The notes under the pieces are model-generated. The model was not told the origin of the DNA. It saw nothing but the letters and a program-made list of their open reading frames with translations, and did no database searches. A DNA stretch of 64,000 nt from CBDCYS01 sp965224215 (GTDB lineage: Bacteria > Acidobacteriota > Terriglobia > Bryobacterales > UBA6623), in NCBI GenBank assembly GCA_965224215.1, contig CBDCYS010000051.1, positions 183,560 to 247,559 on the forward strand. The letters run 5' to 3'. Positions 27,240 to 36,389 of the stretch are shown one piece after another. How positions within the stretch are numbered: position 1 is the first letter of the stretch; each line of letters opens with the position of its first letter. Position numbers and translations under genes: made by a program.

Positions 27240-28901
27240 CTACTGTCCCTTGATCTTAAACGTCGCTGTTGGCGTTAAGGTTTCATTCTTGACTTTGTCA
27301 TCAACCTTCAAACTCAAGCGATACTCGCCCGGAGTGAGGTTGCTGAGCGGAAGCAGCTTCTCGATCACAGTCTGGCGGGAAGAGCTTCCTCGAATCTTGT
27401 CGAACGGCTCCGAAAAATCCAGTAGCAGGTCGTCGGGCTCGTCGAGTTTTGCGATCTGATAGCTGATCGATCCCGAGGGACGGGCGGTCGAGTCGTCCTC
27501 GCCAAGATTGTAGACCTCCATGTAGATCCCCATCTTCTCGGTTGGTTTGAACTCCTCGCCAATCCTGGGACGCACTTTCGAGCTGCCAATCACAAACTGC
27601 CCGGTTCCCAGAGAGCGTGTCGGGACGCGTTCGATTCGATCCGCCAGGATTAGGGTACTCATGGCAAGCTTTTCGTCATCGAATTCCGGCACTTTCAACG
27701 CCAACCTGTGGGTCCCCATCGTCTCACCGACGATGTCCTTGACCACCAGTTCGAGGCGATACATGCCCGGAGCTAGGGGTACGCCCTTCTGGTAAATCGA
27801 TTGGCGCTCGGTTTCCTGCTGCAGCCGCTCGGGGGTCGTGCTAATCGTGACCGTGTCCTCGAAATTTGTTGCGATGCGGCGAGTGACCGTGGTCACTCTC
27901 GCAAATATATTGACGACCGACTTGTGCAGGCCGTCCTCTTCCCTGAAAACCAGATCCCGATTGTTCAACTGGACCGTAACACTGGTCAGCACCGCGCTGT
28001 TGGTCACGCGGACATAATGCACATCCACTTGGAATGGCAGCGTGCTGTACTCGATCCTGGACTCGACGATCGCCTCTAGATCCTTAAACTTGACTGGCGG
28101 CGGCCTGAAAATGTCGGCGTGCAGTTGCAGCCGCTCAAACTGGTTGTATTTTCTGCTCTGGGTACCCCCGAGCGGCATTCCCATCCGGGTGCCATCGGTC
28201 CTGGTAAAGCGGTCATATTTGGTTGACATGCCCATCTGTTCCGACAAGGTCAGGCCTGCCCCGGGTATGTGCAGTAAGGCATCCTTCTCGGAAGGATCCG
28301 ATGTCAGCCGGTACTCGCCGGTCATGGTGGGGTCCACGAACTCCAACACGACGTCCTGGCCAACACCCTCAACCCAGCGGTAGCGCCACATTTCGAACGG
28401 GAAAGTCGAGGTGGTGCCGCCACCCTCTTCGTAGGGCCGCTGATACATGCCGCCGGCGGGATGAGACTCGATCTCATCGGGCGGCCCGTGCGCGATGTAG
28501 ATGCGGCCGCGGTCAGTTGTCCAGCCCGGAATTCCCGATGCGAAACGGTCGTTTGCGTAGGCGATACGGCGGTAGTGCTCTTCTTTGTATTCGTTCTCCA
28601 TCGAATCCGGAGTCGGATCCCGGCGCATCCAAAACTGCTCGACGAAGTTCTCGCGCTCTTCAGCCGTGCTCAGCCGCAGGAAACCTTTTCGCTCTTCCGG
28701 CGTGATGATGTAGCGCACGTCTTCTTTAAGCCATTTTTTGAATGGCCCTTCTAGTTCCTTTTGTAGCTGTTTGAGACGCTTTCGTTCCTGCCTGCGAGTT
28801 AGTTGGCGTGGCTCCTCCTCCGCACCTTGCGCCCGAAGAAGAGGGAGGATCGCGAAAGACAGCAATACGAATCCCGATAGCAGCTTACGGCCAATACTCA
28901 T
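27240..28901 (-). CDS. GWxTD domain-containing secreted protein
   Basis: 553 residues with a signal peptide (LLSGFVLLSFAILPLLRAQG). The GWxTD domain covers residues about 45-200: KKWLKEDVRYIITPEERKGF, FWMRRDPTPDSMENEYKEEH, RFASGIPGWTTDRGRIYIAH and GPPDEIE. The namesake motif reads PGWTTD. The C-terminal half holds two or three beta-sandwich segments. The family is widespread in Acidobacteria and Bacteroidetes and of unknown function. It is the first gene of a four-gene operon with the barrel protein, suggesting a shared envelope role. Confidence 0.87.
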   Translation of the reverse strand: MSIGRKLLSGFVLLSFAILPLLRAQGAEEEPRQLTRRQERKRLKQLQKELEGPFKKWLKEDVRYIITPEERKGFLRLSTAEERENFVEQFWMRRDPTPDSMENEYKEEHYRRIAYANDRFASGIPGWTTDRGRIYIAHGPPDEIESHPAGGMYQRPYEEGGGTTSTFPFEMWRYRWVEGVGQDVVLEFVDPTMTGEYRLTSDPSEKDALLHIPGAGLTLSEQMGMSTKYDRFTRTDGTRMGMPLGGTQSRKYNQFERLQLHADIFRPPPVKFKDLEAIVESRIEYSTLPFQVDVHYVRVTNSAVLTSVTVQLNNRDLVFREEDGLHKSVVNIFARVTTVTRRIATNFEDTVTISTTPERLQQETERQSIYQKGVPLAPGMYRLELVVKDIVGETMGTHRLALKVPEFDDEKLAMSTLILADRIERVPTRSLGTGQFVIGSSKVRPRIGEEFKPTEKMGIYMEVYNLGEDDSTARPSGSISYQIAKLDEPDDLLLDFSEPFDKIRGSSSRQTVIEKLLPLSNLTPGEYRLSLKVDDKVKNETLTPTATFKIKGQ

Positions 28902-28994
28902 ACATCCCCCCGAAACACGCGATTTACCGTCATTGAGATCCGGTGCATGTGGCCTGCGGGTGATCCCGCGAAGTAATCCGGCTACCCAGTTTAA

Positions 28995-29024
28995 ATTCTA
29001 GGCGGTCTGACCGTGGACCGTCAA
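28995..29024 (-). promoter_or_regulatory. Sigma-70-type promoter of the GWxTD operon
   Basis: On the minus strand TTGACG (29024-29019) is followed after 18 bases by TAGAAT (29000-28995), both one mismatch from consensus. It lies about 95 bases before the GWxTD start codon and is the best promoter match in this upstream region. Confidence 0.55.
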
Positions 29025-29592
29025 GTAAAATTATCTACTCTGATGGGCGCAAAAGGACATACTCCCGTCTGTTCCATCAACGAAAGGCTCTCTCCGAGCG
29101 AGGTCTGGCACCAATCTGGGAGCTGCCACACGAACCCGCCGTGTGTGTTGCGCGTGTTCGCCCGCTTGACCTCGTGATCACCCGCGGGCTCTGAGCGTCA
29201 GCTCCGGCTGCGCTGGTCCCGCTGATACGTGCGCGCTGCTTTGCCACGCCTCTGCGGACGAACTGTACTGGCATTCGTGGCGACAAACCTTCGCTGCTAC
29301 TACCTCGAACACGCTGCCAACCGGTTTCGATACTACCTCCGGGAACACCTTTTACCGTAAACATGCATCTACTTACCGCAAAGATGCATATACGGAATTT
29401 CAGAGATTGAATGTGCGGATCTCCGGAAAATTGTATTTCGCAGCAGGCCGCTGTCGAGCTGGTCTTCACAAGACGCTAAGAAAACAAGGGTTTACGCGAA
29501 TGGTTTCAGGGCCAACTTTGGCCATTTACGTGCTAGTAAGTAGATGCACGTAGCAGCGTGGGGTGTGCCTGCTACCAATCAGTCGACGAAAA
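29025..29592. other. Intergenic region upstream of the histidine kinase gene
   Basis: No gene is supported here; the minus-strand frame 29077-29469 has no protein-like features. The region contains a 21-bp tandem repeat (29352-29393), an inverted copy of part of it (29536-29547), and a short hairpin GGCCAA/TTGGCC near 29511. Together they look like regulatory DNA for the downstream kinase gene. Confidence 0.5.
29352..29393. repeat. Two adjacent 21-bp direct repeats plus a distant inverted copy
   Basis: Positions 29352-29372 and 29373-29393 are 21-bp units that differ at three bases; the shared core is ATGCAT followed by TAC. The 12-mer GCATCTACTTAC (29365-29376) recurs exactly as its reverse complement at 29536-29547, 46 bases before the kinase start. 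The pattern resembles operator sites for a DNA-binding protein. Confidence 0.55.
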
Positions 29593-32500
29593 ATGAAGCA
29601 GGGGCTCCAGACACGGCTGTTGACCAAGTTGATGGTGGTTGCCACCATCGCTTTGGTGGGGGCTGCCGTGGTGAACTATCACCAGCGGCAGGTCTTTGAG
29701 CTTCCCGATGATGGCACGGTGTGGATTGACGGCGACGCCGGGGTTGTTGCCTCCCACGTAGCGTCCGGTAGCTCAGCGGCGAAATCCGGAATTCAACCCG
29801 GGGACCGTTTGCTGAGCATCAACCAGTTGAGGGTTGGCCGGTCGCTCGATGTTCCGCGGATCTTGACGGGCATTGGAGTCTGGAAGCGGGCGGCATACGG
29901 CGTCTCCCGCGACGGGGTCGACTTCGATGCTTCGCTCATCATCAGCGCAGCGTCAACCAGCCAGCCGCTTGTCTACTATTTCCAGTTGTTGGTGGGCGTT
30001 ACCTACCTCGCAATCGGGGTCTTTGTGTTTGCACGGCGGACCATGCGTCCCATGGTCCGCCACTATTATTCGTTTTGCTTGGCTTCTTTCGTCCTCTATT
30101 GCTTCAGCTACACCGGGTCTACGACGGGCTTTGACCGCTTCATCTACTGGGGTGACGTCTGGGCGACTCTCCTTGTGCCTGCCGTTTTCCTGCATTTCTG
30201 CTTGATCTTTCCACGTTCTGAACTCGCCTCGGCCCCGCGGAAACTGCTGGCGCTGGCGGGATATGTTCCCGTCACGTTAATGCTCGTCCTGCACCACCTA
30301 ACCGCGATGGGCGCGGTGGAAACCGACCTTTCGCTCGTTGAGTTGCGCCAACTGCTCGACAGAGTCGAGTACGGGTTGCTGGGCGTCTACTTCGTGGCCG
30401 GTGCTATCCTGCTTAACGTTTGGCGGGGAGCGAGTGAGAACGTCATTCTGCGGCAGCAGCGAAAATGGCTGGCTACGGGCACTCTGTGGGGCGTGCTTCC
30501 GTTTGCCGTTTTTTACTTGGTCCCCTACGTCTCGGGTCAAGTGCCGGGGCCGAACCAGAGTCTGTCGGTTCTCTCGCTGGGGCTGATCCCGCTGACATTC
30601 GCGTATGCGGTGGTCAAGTTCCGCTTGATGGATGTGGATGTCATTTTCCGAAGAGGCGTAGCCTATTCGCTCGCGACGACGACGCTATTGGCCCTCTTCT
30701 ACGGGCTCGCTCTCTTGTTGGGTGGAATGGTTGAATTGCCGCTGCGGGAGCTAACGCCTGCGACTTGGGTGCTCTCCGTTATCGCCGCGGCCTTGCTCTT
30801 TCAGCCGCTGCGAGGCTGGATTCAGACCAAGCTGGAAGAACGTCTCTATCGCGAGCGCTACGACTACCGCCGGACACTAGTCGATTTCGCCTCCGAGTTG
30901 AGCAGCGAAACCGACCTGGACCATGCTGTCACGAGCTTTTCTGATCGCCTAGTCGAGACGCTGGCGCTGCGCCGGCTGGCTGTCTTCGTTGCTCCCGACC
31001 CCGAACGGGCGCTTGGGGCCGGCGGTTTCAAGTTGATCTGGGGTCATGGCCTTACCGATGCTCACGGGGCGGCAATTGAACTTGGCAATGGGCTGGATCT
31101 GAGTTTCTTGGCGCCCGACTTGGCTGCCGCAGTGACTCCGAACAGCGGCAGCCGGCCTTACTTGTTTTATGAAAACCCTCGCTGGCCCGACGCCAGCTCT
31201 GGCAGTGCCCGCCACGCGATTCTGGATTTGGACCTGAACTACTACGTCCCCTGCCGCGTGCGAGGCAAAGCGATCGCCTATCTCGGACTGGGCAGGACGA
31301 AGGCGGGAGACTATCTTTCGAGCGAAGATCTTTCGCTGGTACAAACGGTTTCGGGCTATTTCGCCGTGGCGCTTGAGAACTCCCGGTTGGTGCAATCGCT
31401 CGAGAGAAAGGCAGCCGAGCTCGAACGTCTCAAAGACTACAACGAAAACATCGTTGAGTCGCTTAGCGTTGGCATCCTTGCACTTGATCAGGATGAGCGC
31501 GTGGAAAGCTGGAACTCTCAGCTCGAGTTGACGTTCGGCATACCCCGCGAGGTCGCGGTGGGCCGGCGGCTAATCGAGCTGTTGCCGGGGCCGCTGGTTG
31601 CCGAACTCCAAAAAGTGCGAGGTGAGTCGGGCATTCAGAATATATACAAGTTTCCGCTGCGCGCCAGTGAATTCCCGGCCGAGTTCCAGCCAAAGCCCAG
31701 TTCCAGCGAATCGGGTTCCAACGGGTCGAATTCCAACGTCTCGGGGTCGAATGGATATGGTTCCAACGGGTCGGGCCGGCCCGCTGACCAGGGACGGATT
31801 CTCAACGTGGCCATCGCGCCGCTGGTGGCGAAGAACTTTGATCATATCGGGCGGCTCATCATTATTGATGATGTGACCGAACGGGTAGAGTTGGAAGAGC
31901 AACTCGTCGAGGCAGACAAACTGGGCTCGATTGGCTTGGTGGCCGCCGGTGTCGCGCACGAAGTCAACACCCCGCTCGCTGTGATTTCGAGTTACGCGCA
32001 GATGCTGGCCAAGCGCATTACAGGTGATCCCCAGCAAACCAAGATTCTCGACAAGATTACTTCCCAAACCTTCCGCGCGAGCGAAATCGTCAATTCGCTC
32101 TTGAACGTCTCTCGCACCTCGCTGCGGGAATTTAGCGAACTGGATCTCGGTCAGGTCGTGGAAGAAACGCTTGATCTGGTCCAGCCGCAGCTTAAATCAG
32201 CCAGAGTCACCGTGGAGACCGCGTTCGATCCGGATGCCGCCAAAGTGGTCGGCAACTCGGGACGGTTGCAGCAGGTCTTCCTTAACCTATTTATAAACGC
32301 GCGCGACGCGATGCCCCAGGGAGGCCGTCTCCGTGTCGAAACTCGCGGTCTCGACTCCGGCTCAGACCGAGCCATGGCGGCCGTGATTGTTAGCGACACC
32401 GGATCCGGCATCGATCCTCAGCACCTGAAGAAGATCTTCGATCCCTTCTTCACAACCAAGACCCAAAACCGCAGCACGGGCCTGGGCTTGGCCGTCAGCC

Positions 32501-32637
32501 ACGGCATTGTTCGCGAGCACTCGGGTACCTTGAGCGTCGAGAGTGCGCCGGGGCAAGGAACTACATTCCGAATCGAGTTGCCGCTGGCCAGGAAAGTAGG
32601 CCGCATTTCTCACCACGTGGCGAGACGAAGCGCGTGA
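29593..32637 (+). CDS. Hybrid-architecture sensor histidine kinase (PDZ, membrane helices, GAF, PAS, HisKA, HATPase)
   Basis: 1014 residues from the ATG at 29593; a GTG at 29563 is possible. One helix at the N-terminus is followed by a periplasmic PDZ-like domain (VVASHVASGSSAAKSGIQPG, DRLLSINQLRVG). About eight membrane helices span residues 120-400. A GAF domain covers about 420-600 and a PAS domain begins at YNENIVESLSVGILALDQDE. A Ser/Asn/Gly-rich insert (GSNGSNSNVSGSNGYGSNGS) lies inside the PAS region. The phospho-acceptor is His788 in VAAGVAHEVNTPLAVISSYA; the ATPase has NLFINARDAM, VSDTGSGI and TGLGLAVSHGIV. The last residues (about VGRISHHVARRSA) come from the repeat at 32599-32777. 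The partner is the NtrC-type regulator that follows. Confidence 0.9.
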   Translation: MKQGLQTRLLTKLMVVATIALVGAAVVNYHQRQVFELPDDGTVWIDGDAGVVASHVASGSSAAKSGIQPGDRLLSINQLRVGRSLDVPRILTGIGVWKRAAYGVSRDGVDFDASLIISAASTSQPLVYYFQLLVGVTYLAIGVFVFARRTMRPMVRHYYSFCLASFVLYCFSYTGSTTGFDRFIYWGDVWATLLVPAVFLHFCLIFPRSELASAPRKLLALAGYVPVTLMLVLHHLTAMGAVETDLSLVELRQLLDRVEYGLLGVYFVAGAILLNVWRGASENVILRQQRKWLATGTLWGVLPFAVFYLVPYVSGQVPGPNQSLSVLSLGLIPLTFAYAVVKFRLMDVDVIFRRGVAYSLATTTLLALFYGLALLLGGMVELPLRELTPATWVLSVIAAALLFQPLRGWIQTKLEERLYRERYDYRRTLVDFASELSSETDLDHAVTSFSDRLVETLALRRLAVFVAPDPERALGAGGFKLIWGHGLTDAHGAAIELGNGLDLSFLAPDLAAAVTPNSGSRPYLFYENPRWPDASSGSARHAILDLDLNYYVPCRVRGKAIAYLGLGRTKAGDYLSSEDLSLVQTVSGYFAVALENSRLVQSLERKAAELERLKDYNENIVESLSVGILALDQDERVESWNSQLELTFGIPREVAVGRRLIELLPGPLVAELQKVRGESGIQNIYKFPLRASEFPAEFQPKPSSSESGSNGSNSNVSGSNGYGSNGSGRPADQGRILNVAIAPLVAKNFDHIGRLIIIDDVTERVELEEQLVEADKLGSIGLVAAGVAHEVNTPLAVISSYAQMLAKRITGDPQQTKILDKITSQTFRASEIVNSLLNVSRTSLREFSELDLGQVVEETLDLVQPQLKSARVTVETAFDPDAAKVVGNSGRLQQVFLNLFINARDAMPQGGRLRVETRGLDSGSDRAMAAVIVSDTGSGIDPQHLKKIFDPFFTTKTQNRSTGLGLAVSHGIVREHSGTLSVESAPGQGTTFRIELPLARKVGRISHHVARRSA

Positions 32638-32777
32638 GAGGCGCGTCAGTACGAGGCGCGCGCCGCTTGACGAGCGGAGGCGTACTCGGACAGTACGTTG
32701 AGCACGGCGAGCAAGCGCAACGAAGTAATGGCGGGCCTATTGCGTGCTTTGGCCGTCAGGTGGTGAGAAATGCGGCC
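32599..32777. repeat. 179-bp repeat with perfect 18-bp inverted ends, overlapping two genes
   Basis: The ends are GGCCGCATTTCTCACCAC (32599-32616) and its exact reverse complement (32760-32777). The interior carries GCGTCAGTACGAGGCGCGCG and CGGACAGTACGTTGAGCACG. A second copy lies at 58274-58463. The repeat encodes the last 13 residues of the kinase and contains the start codon of the response regulator at 32770. It behaves like a small palindromic or REP-like mobile repeat; it has no coding capacity of its own. Confidence 0.85.
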
Positions 32778-34245
32778 TAGGCCTTCTTCTGAGTCCGCCC
32801 AAAAGGCCAAAGGCCGCATCCTCATCATCGACGACGAAGACGTGATTCTCGAAAGTCTCGAGACATTGCTCGAGCTGGAGCAATACGAGGTTTCGACCGC
32901 GTCCGATGGAGCCGCCGGTATTGCCGCCCTGGATTCCAAGAGCTTCGACCTGGTCCTGCTGGACTTGATGCTTCCCGATCGCTCCGGACTCGACGTGCTG
33001 GAGGATGTCCGCTCGCGCGACCGGGAAACGCCGATCGTCATGCTGACCGCCTACGGCTCGATCGAAACGGCGGTGCAAGCGATTCGGTTCGGGGCCACCG
33101 ATTTTTTCACCAAACCCTGGAACAACGAAAAGCTGCTTCTCGAAATCGATCAGCACATTCAGCGCCGCAGTCTGGAACGCGAAAATGCTCATCTCAAGAG
33201 TGTCCTGAAAGCTCGCTTCAGTTTCTCGAACATCATTGGAAAAAGCGACGCCATGCAGCGCGTTTTCGACTTGGTGGGTCAGGTCGCTCCGAGCCGCTCG
33301 ACCGTGCTGGTTCACGGGGATAGCGGCACCGGCAAAGAGTTGATCGCCAAAGCCATCCACGCCAATTCTCCGCGAGCCGGCAAGCCATTCGTACCCGTCA
33401 ACACCGGCTCGATTCCTTTGGACTTGCTCGAATCCACGCTATTTGGCCACGTGCGCGGCGCGTTTACCGGAGCCATTCAGACCCGCCGGGGGTGTTTCGA
33501 TGTGGCTGACGGAGGAACGATCTTCCTGGACGAAATCAGTACCCTGGGCGTCGACACGCAGGCGAAGTTGCTGCGGGTCATACAGGAGCGAGAGTTCATG
33601 CCGGTTGGCGCCAGCCAATCGGTAAAAGTCGACGTGCGCATCGTCGCCGCCACCAACGACGACTTGGAGAAGCTGGTTGCCGACGGCTCTTTCCGCGAAG
33701 ATCTCTACTATCGCCTCAACGTCATCCAGGTCAAACTCCCCGCCTTGCGCGAGCGTCTCGAGGACATCCCGCTGTTGGTCGGTCACTTCTTCGATAAGTA
33801 TTGTCAGGAAAACGAGCGGTTCCTCGATGCCAACGGCCATTCATCGCTGCGATTCTCACCGGCGGCGATGAAGATCCTGATGAACCACAATTGGCCGGGC
33901 AATGTCCGGGAACTAGAGAATGTGGTCGAGCGCGCGGTAGTGCTGGCCACGGCTCCCGAGATTGGCGCCGACCTGCTGCCCGAGACATTATTGGGAACCG
34001 GCGGAGCCGAGACAATGCGCATGCCGGTGACATTCAAGCCCGCCGCCGGTGCGAGCCTCTTCGAGATCGTGGAAGAGTTCGAGCGCCGCGTGCTCCTCGA
34101 AGAACTGGAGAAAGCCGGCTGGAGCCAGACCGAAGCCGCCAAGACGCTGCGAGTCGCGCTCTCCACCCTCAATCAGAAGATCCAGCGCCTCAACATTGAC
34201 GTCAAGCGCCAGCGCGAGATGTCACAGTCCAATCGCTCGGCGTAG
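32770..34245 (+). CDS. Sigma-54-dependent response regulator (NtrC family)
   Basis: 491 residues. The receiver domain (residues 15-130) has the acidic pair in IIDDEDV, phospho-acceptor Asp65 in LLDLMLPD, Thr in MLTAYGS and Lys in FTKPWN. The AAA+ domain (about 150-390) has Walker A GDSGTGKE, the sigma-54 contact loop GAFTGA, Walker B GGTIFLDE and the arginine fingers near FREDLYYRLN. The C-terminus is a Fis-type helix-turn-helix (GWSQTEAAKTLRVALSTLNQ). It should activate sigma-54 promoters on phosphorylation by the preceding kinase. Its first residues (MRPRP) are encoded by the repeat at 32599-32777, so the ancestral start may have been different. Confidence 0.93.
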   Translation: MRPRPSSESAQKAKGRILIIDDEDVILESLETLLELEQYEVSTASDGAAGIAALDSKSFDLVLLDLMLPDRSGLDVLEDVRSRDRETPIVMLTAYGSIETAVQAIRFGATDFFTKPWNNEKLLLEIDQHIQRRSLERENAHLKSVLKARFSFSNIIGKSDAMQRVFDLVGQVAPSRSTVLVHGDSGTGKELIAKAIHANSPRAGKPFVPVNTGSIPLDLLESTLFGHVRGAFTGAIQTRRGCFDVADGGTIFLDEISTLGVDTQAKLLRVIQEREFMPVGASQSVKVDVRIVAATNDDLEKLVADGSFREDLYYRLNVIQVKLPALRERLEDIPLLVGHFFDKYCQENERFLDANGHSSLRFSPAAMKILMNHNWPGNVRELENVVERAVVLATAPEIGADLLPETLLGTGGAETMRMPVTFKPAAGASLFEIVEEFERRVLLEELEKAGWSQTEAAKTLRVALSTLNQKIQRLNIDVKRQREMSQSNRSA

Positions 34246-34435
34246 AACAACCCTTCTGAGCCGGTGCCCGCGAGAATTACACGGGGCCATGCCCCCCCCG
34301 TAGTTCAAAAAAAGAGTTGTATCGAGGCTCATCTTCTGTTTACCATAGGTCAGGCGTTCACAGAGGCGTAGCGCCACCACCGGAAGAATCGAATCCCCCG
34401 TCGATTTTCTTCGAAAAACCCAATACTACCAACGA

Positions 34436-36055
34436 ATGCCCCGAGAACTCTACGGATTCCTTGCGGAAAAGCAGCCTGATCTGGCTGCTGAGCTCGACGA
34501 AATCTGCAAAGCGTCCGCGAATATTTGGGCCTCGCAACGCCTTGAGCAATTCACGGTGCATGGTGAGCCGCACATTCGGGAGGTTGAGCGCAACCTAGAC
34601 AGTTTGACTGCATCGCTCCGAATCCCTGGTACCCCGAACTGTTTAACAGCTCAAGAGATTTTCGTTCTGATAGCAGCGTGTCACCTGCATGACATCGGCA
34701 TGCAACTTGGAGTGCCTGACGCTCGTGAAAAGCATGCGGAGTATTCCTATCAGTTGATTTTGGGAAACAAGGTGACGTCGCCCGATGGGCAGCCGCTTTC
34801 CGTAGAACTTCCGATCAAAGACAACGCCGCCTGTGAGGCCATCGCAAAGGTAGCACGGGCTCACTGGACGGATTTTGCTCTCAAATTGGATGAAGATGAC
34901 TACATATATGGGAACAACCGCGGGCGAGTAAAACTACTGGGCGTTCTCCTGGCCACCGCTGATCTGTTGGACGTATCCGCGATTAGAGCCAGTTATTACC
35001 TAGGCCGCCATCGGCTCTTCGAACTAGAGCCGCTTTCGAAACTGCACCAAACGATGCATGCGTTGGTCCGCGGATCCCGCATCAGACCTGAAGACCCCCA
35101 GGTGCCTGAAAAGCTGGTTTTCGAGCTGGAATGGAGGGATGAATCCTCGGTAGTCCGTGACCTTACGCTCTGGCAGCTACGGTGGTTCTGTTCCCAGCAA
35201 CGGCAACTGATGCCCGAGCTAGAGCGACTCTCCGGCGGGCGGGTGCGATGGGCTGCTCCTTGGGCACAGATTAAGTTCCACTCGCCTGTGGGGCAGAACC
35301 CAAACCTCCCAGACGCTGCGAGACGCCTTTTAGATCTCGAATTAGCGAAACAGACGCTCATCGACCGCGACCAAGTTGTTGAAGAGTTGCAAGACGCCCT
35401 GGGACGCGTCCTCTCCTCAATGTACTTTCTTCACAGCTCATCGGACTCGGATGCTCGACAAGTGGTGCAGTGGTTTGAAAGTTGGGCGCGGAACGAAGAC
35501 TCATGTATTTTCGCTCGGGTGGATGCCGCACCGACCGAAACTGCCTACAACATCTCAGACTTGATCGCTCAACTCTTTGTCCAATGGGGTAAAGCCCCCC
35601 CAACATGGGACGATTCAGAAGCTATGCGGCGTCTCAAGGATTACGTGCATAGTGAACCTGAGAAAAAGTTTGCCTTGGTAGCCGAGGTGGACCAGTATCG
35701 AGAGAACACCCTAGATCCGATCGTGGAAACGATTGTCTCCCGAGATCAAAAGTCTATGGAACGAGGGGGGCACATCTTTCTGCTGGTCTGCCCCCATTCG
35801 CAGCGACCGGGAGCGATCAAGGGAGTGAGGTTTCACGAGTTGACTCTCACCTCGTTTACGCTGGAAGTTGTTGAGGTTCACCTTGAGAGCCGTTACGGGT
35901 ACGACGAATCCGACCGTAAAGAGATTGCTCAGAGAATCGGGGCCCTTGACCTGCTCGACGCCCCGGCCCGGGTCTACACGTATATCGAAAGCCACTGTGA
36001 TAATGAAGCCTGGCAAGAATCGGGCCAGGTGAGTCGGACAAAAGCGTTAGACTGA
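34436..36055 (+). CDS. HD-domain protein of the conflict-system (HD-CE-like) type, large C-terminal region unknown
   Basis: 539 residues. Residues about 30-250 form an HD-type helical domain: FTVHGEPHIREVERNL (His42/His46), then IAACHLHDIGMQLG with the HD pair His85-Asp86, a later His in ARAHWTDF, and GVLLATADLLDVS. The arrangement recalls HD domains found with Hsp90-like ATPases, STAND NTPases and other conflict elements (the HD-CE group, from memory). The C-terminal 290 residues, with FESWARNEDSCIFARVDA and FALVAEVDQYRENTLD, match nothing I know; they might be a nuclease-like or P-loop-less effector fold. The next gene begins 36 bases downstream, so the two form an operon. Confidence 0.65.
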   Translation: MPRELYGFLAEKQPDLAAELDEICKASANIWASQRLEQFTVHGEPHIREVERNLDSLTASLRIPGTPNCLTAQEIFVLIAACHLHDIGMQLGVPDAREKHAEYSYQLILGNKVTSPDGQPLSVELPIKDNAACEAIAKVARAHWTDFALKLDEDDYIYGNNRGRVKLLGVLLATADLLDVSAIRASYYLGRHRLFELEPLSKLHQTMHALVRGSRIRPEDPQVPEKLVFELEWRDESSVVRDLTLWQLRWFCSQQRQLMPELERLSGGRVRWAAPWAQIKFHSPVGQNPNLPDAARRLLDLELAKQTLIDRDQVVEELQDALGRVLSSMYFLHSSSDSDARQVVQWFESWARNEDSCIFARVDAAPTETAYNISDLIAQLFVQWGKAPPTWDDSEAMRRLKDYVHSEPEKKFALVAEVDQYRENTLDPIVETIVSRDQKSMERGGHIFLLVCPHSQRPGAIKGVRFHELTLTSFTLEVVEVHLESRYGYDESDRKEIAQRIGALDLLDAPARVYTYIESHCDNEAWQESGQVSRTKALD

Positions 36056-36389
36056 CTTGGACGAAGTTGAGTCCCAGGCACTTGGCTGATTATGGAAACT
36101 GATCAAAATAATCCGGGGTCGGTGGCGGATCGATATTTGGAGTCGCTAGCCGACGAGCCGCAAATGCGCTCGGCCCTTCTCGTGTGCGCGGCGGCTCTGC
36201 GGCTCGATGACGCGACAGCGGTTGAAGCAATTCGGGCGGTGGCGCCGCAAGAAGCAGCTGCCGAAGCTGTGGTTTGGCGCTTGAAGAAACTTAGCTGTGT
36301 GTTGCCGCGATGGGATGGCACGTGGAGACTAGCCGAGGATGTCCGTCCACATTTGCTAAACAAGCTTGAGCAGGAGCTGGATTCTGACA

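Noticed and set aside
29077..29469. Minus-strand frame of 130 codons upstream of the kinase gene
   Set aside because: It runs through the tandem repeats and shows no domain or start context.
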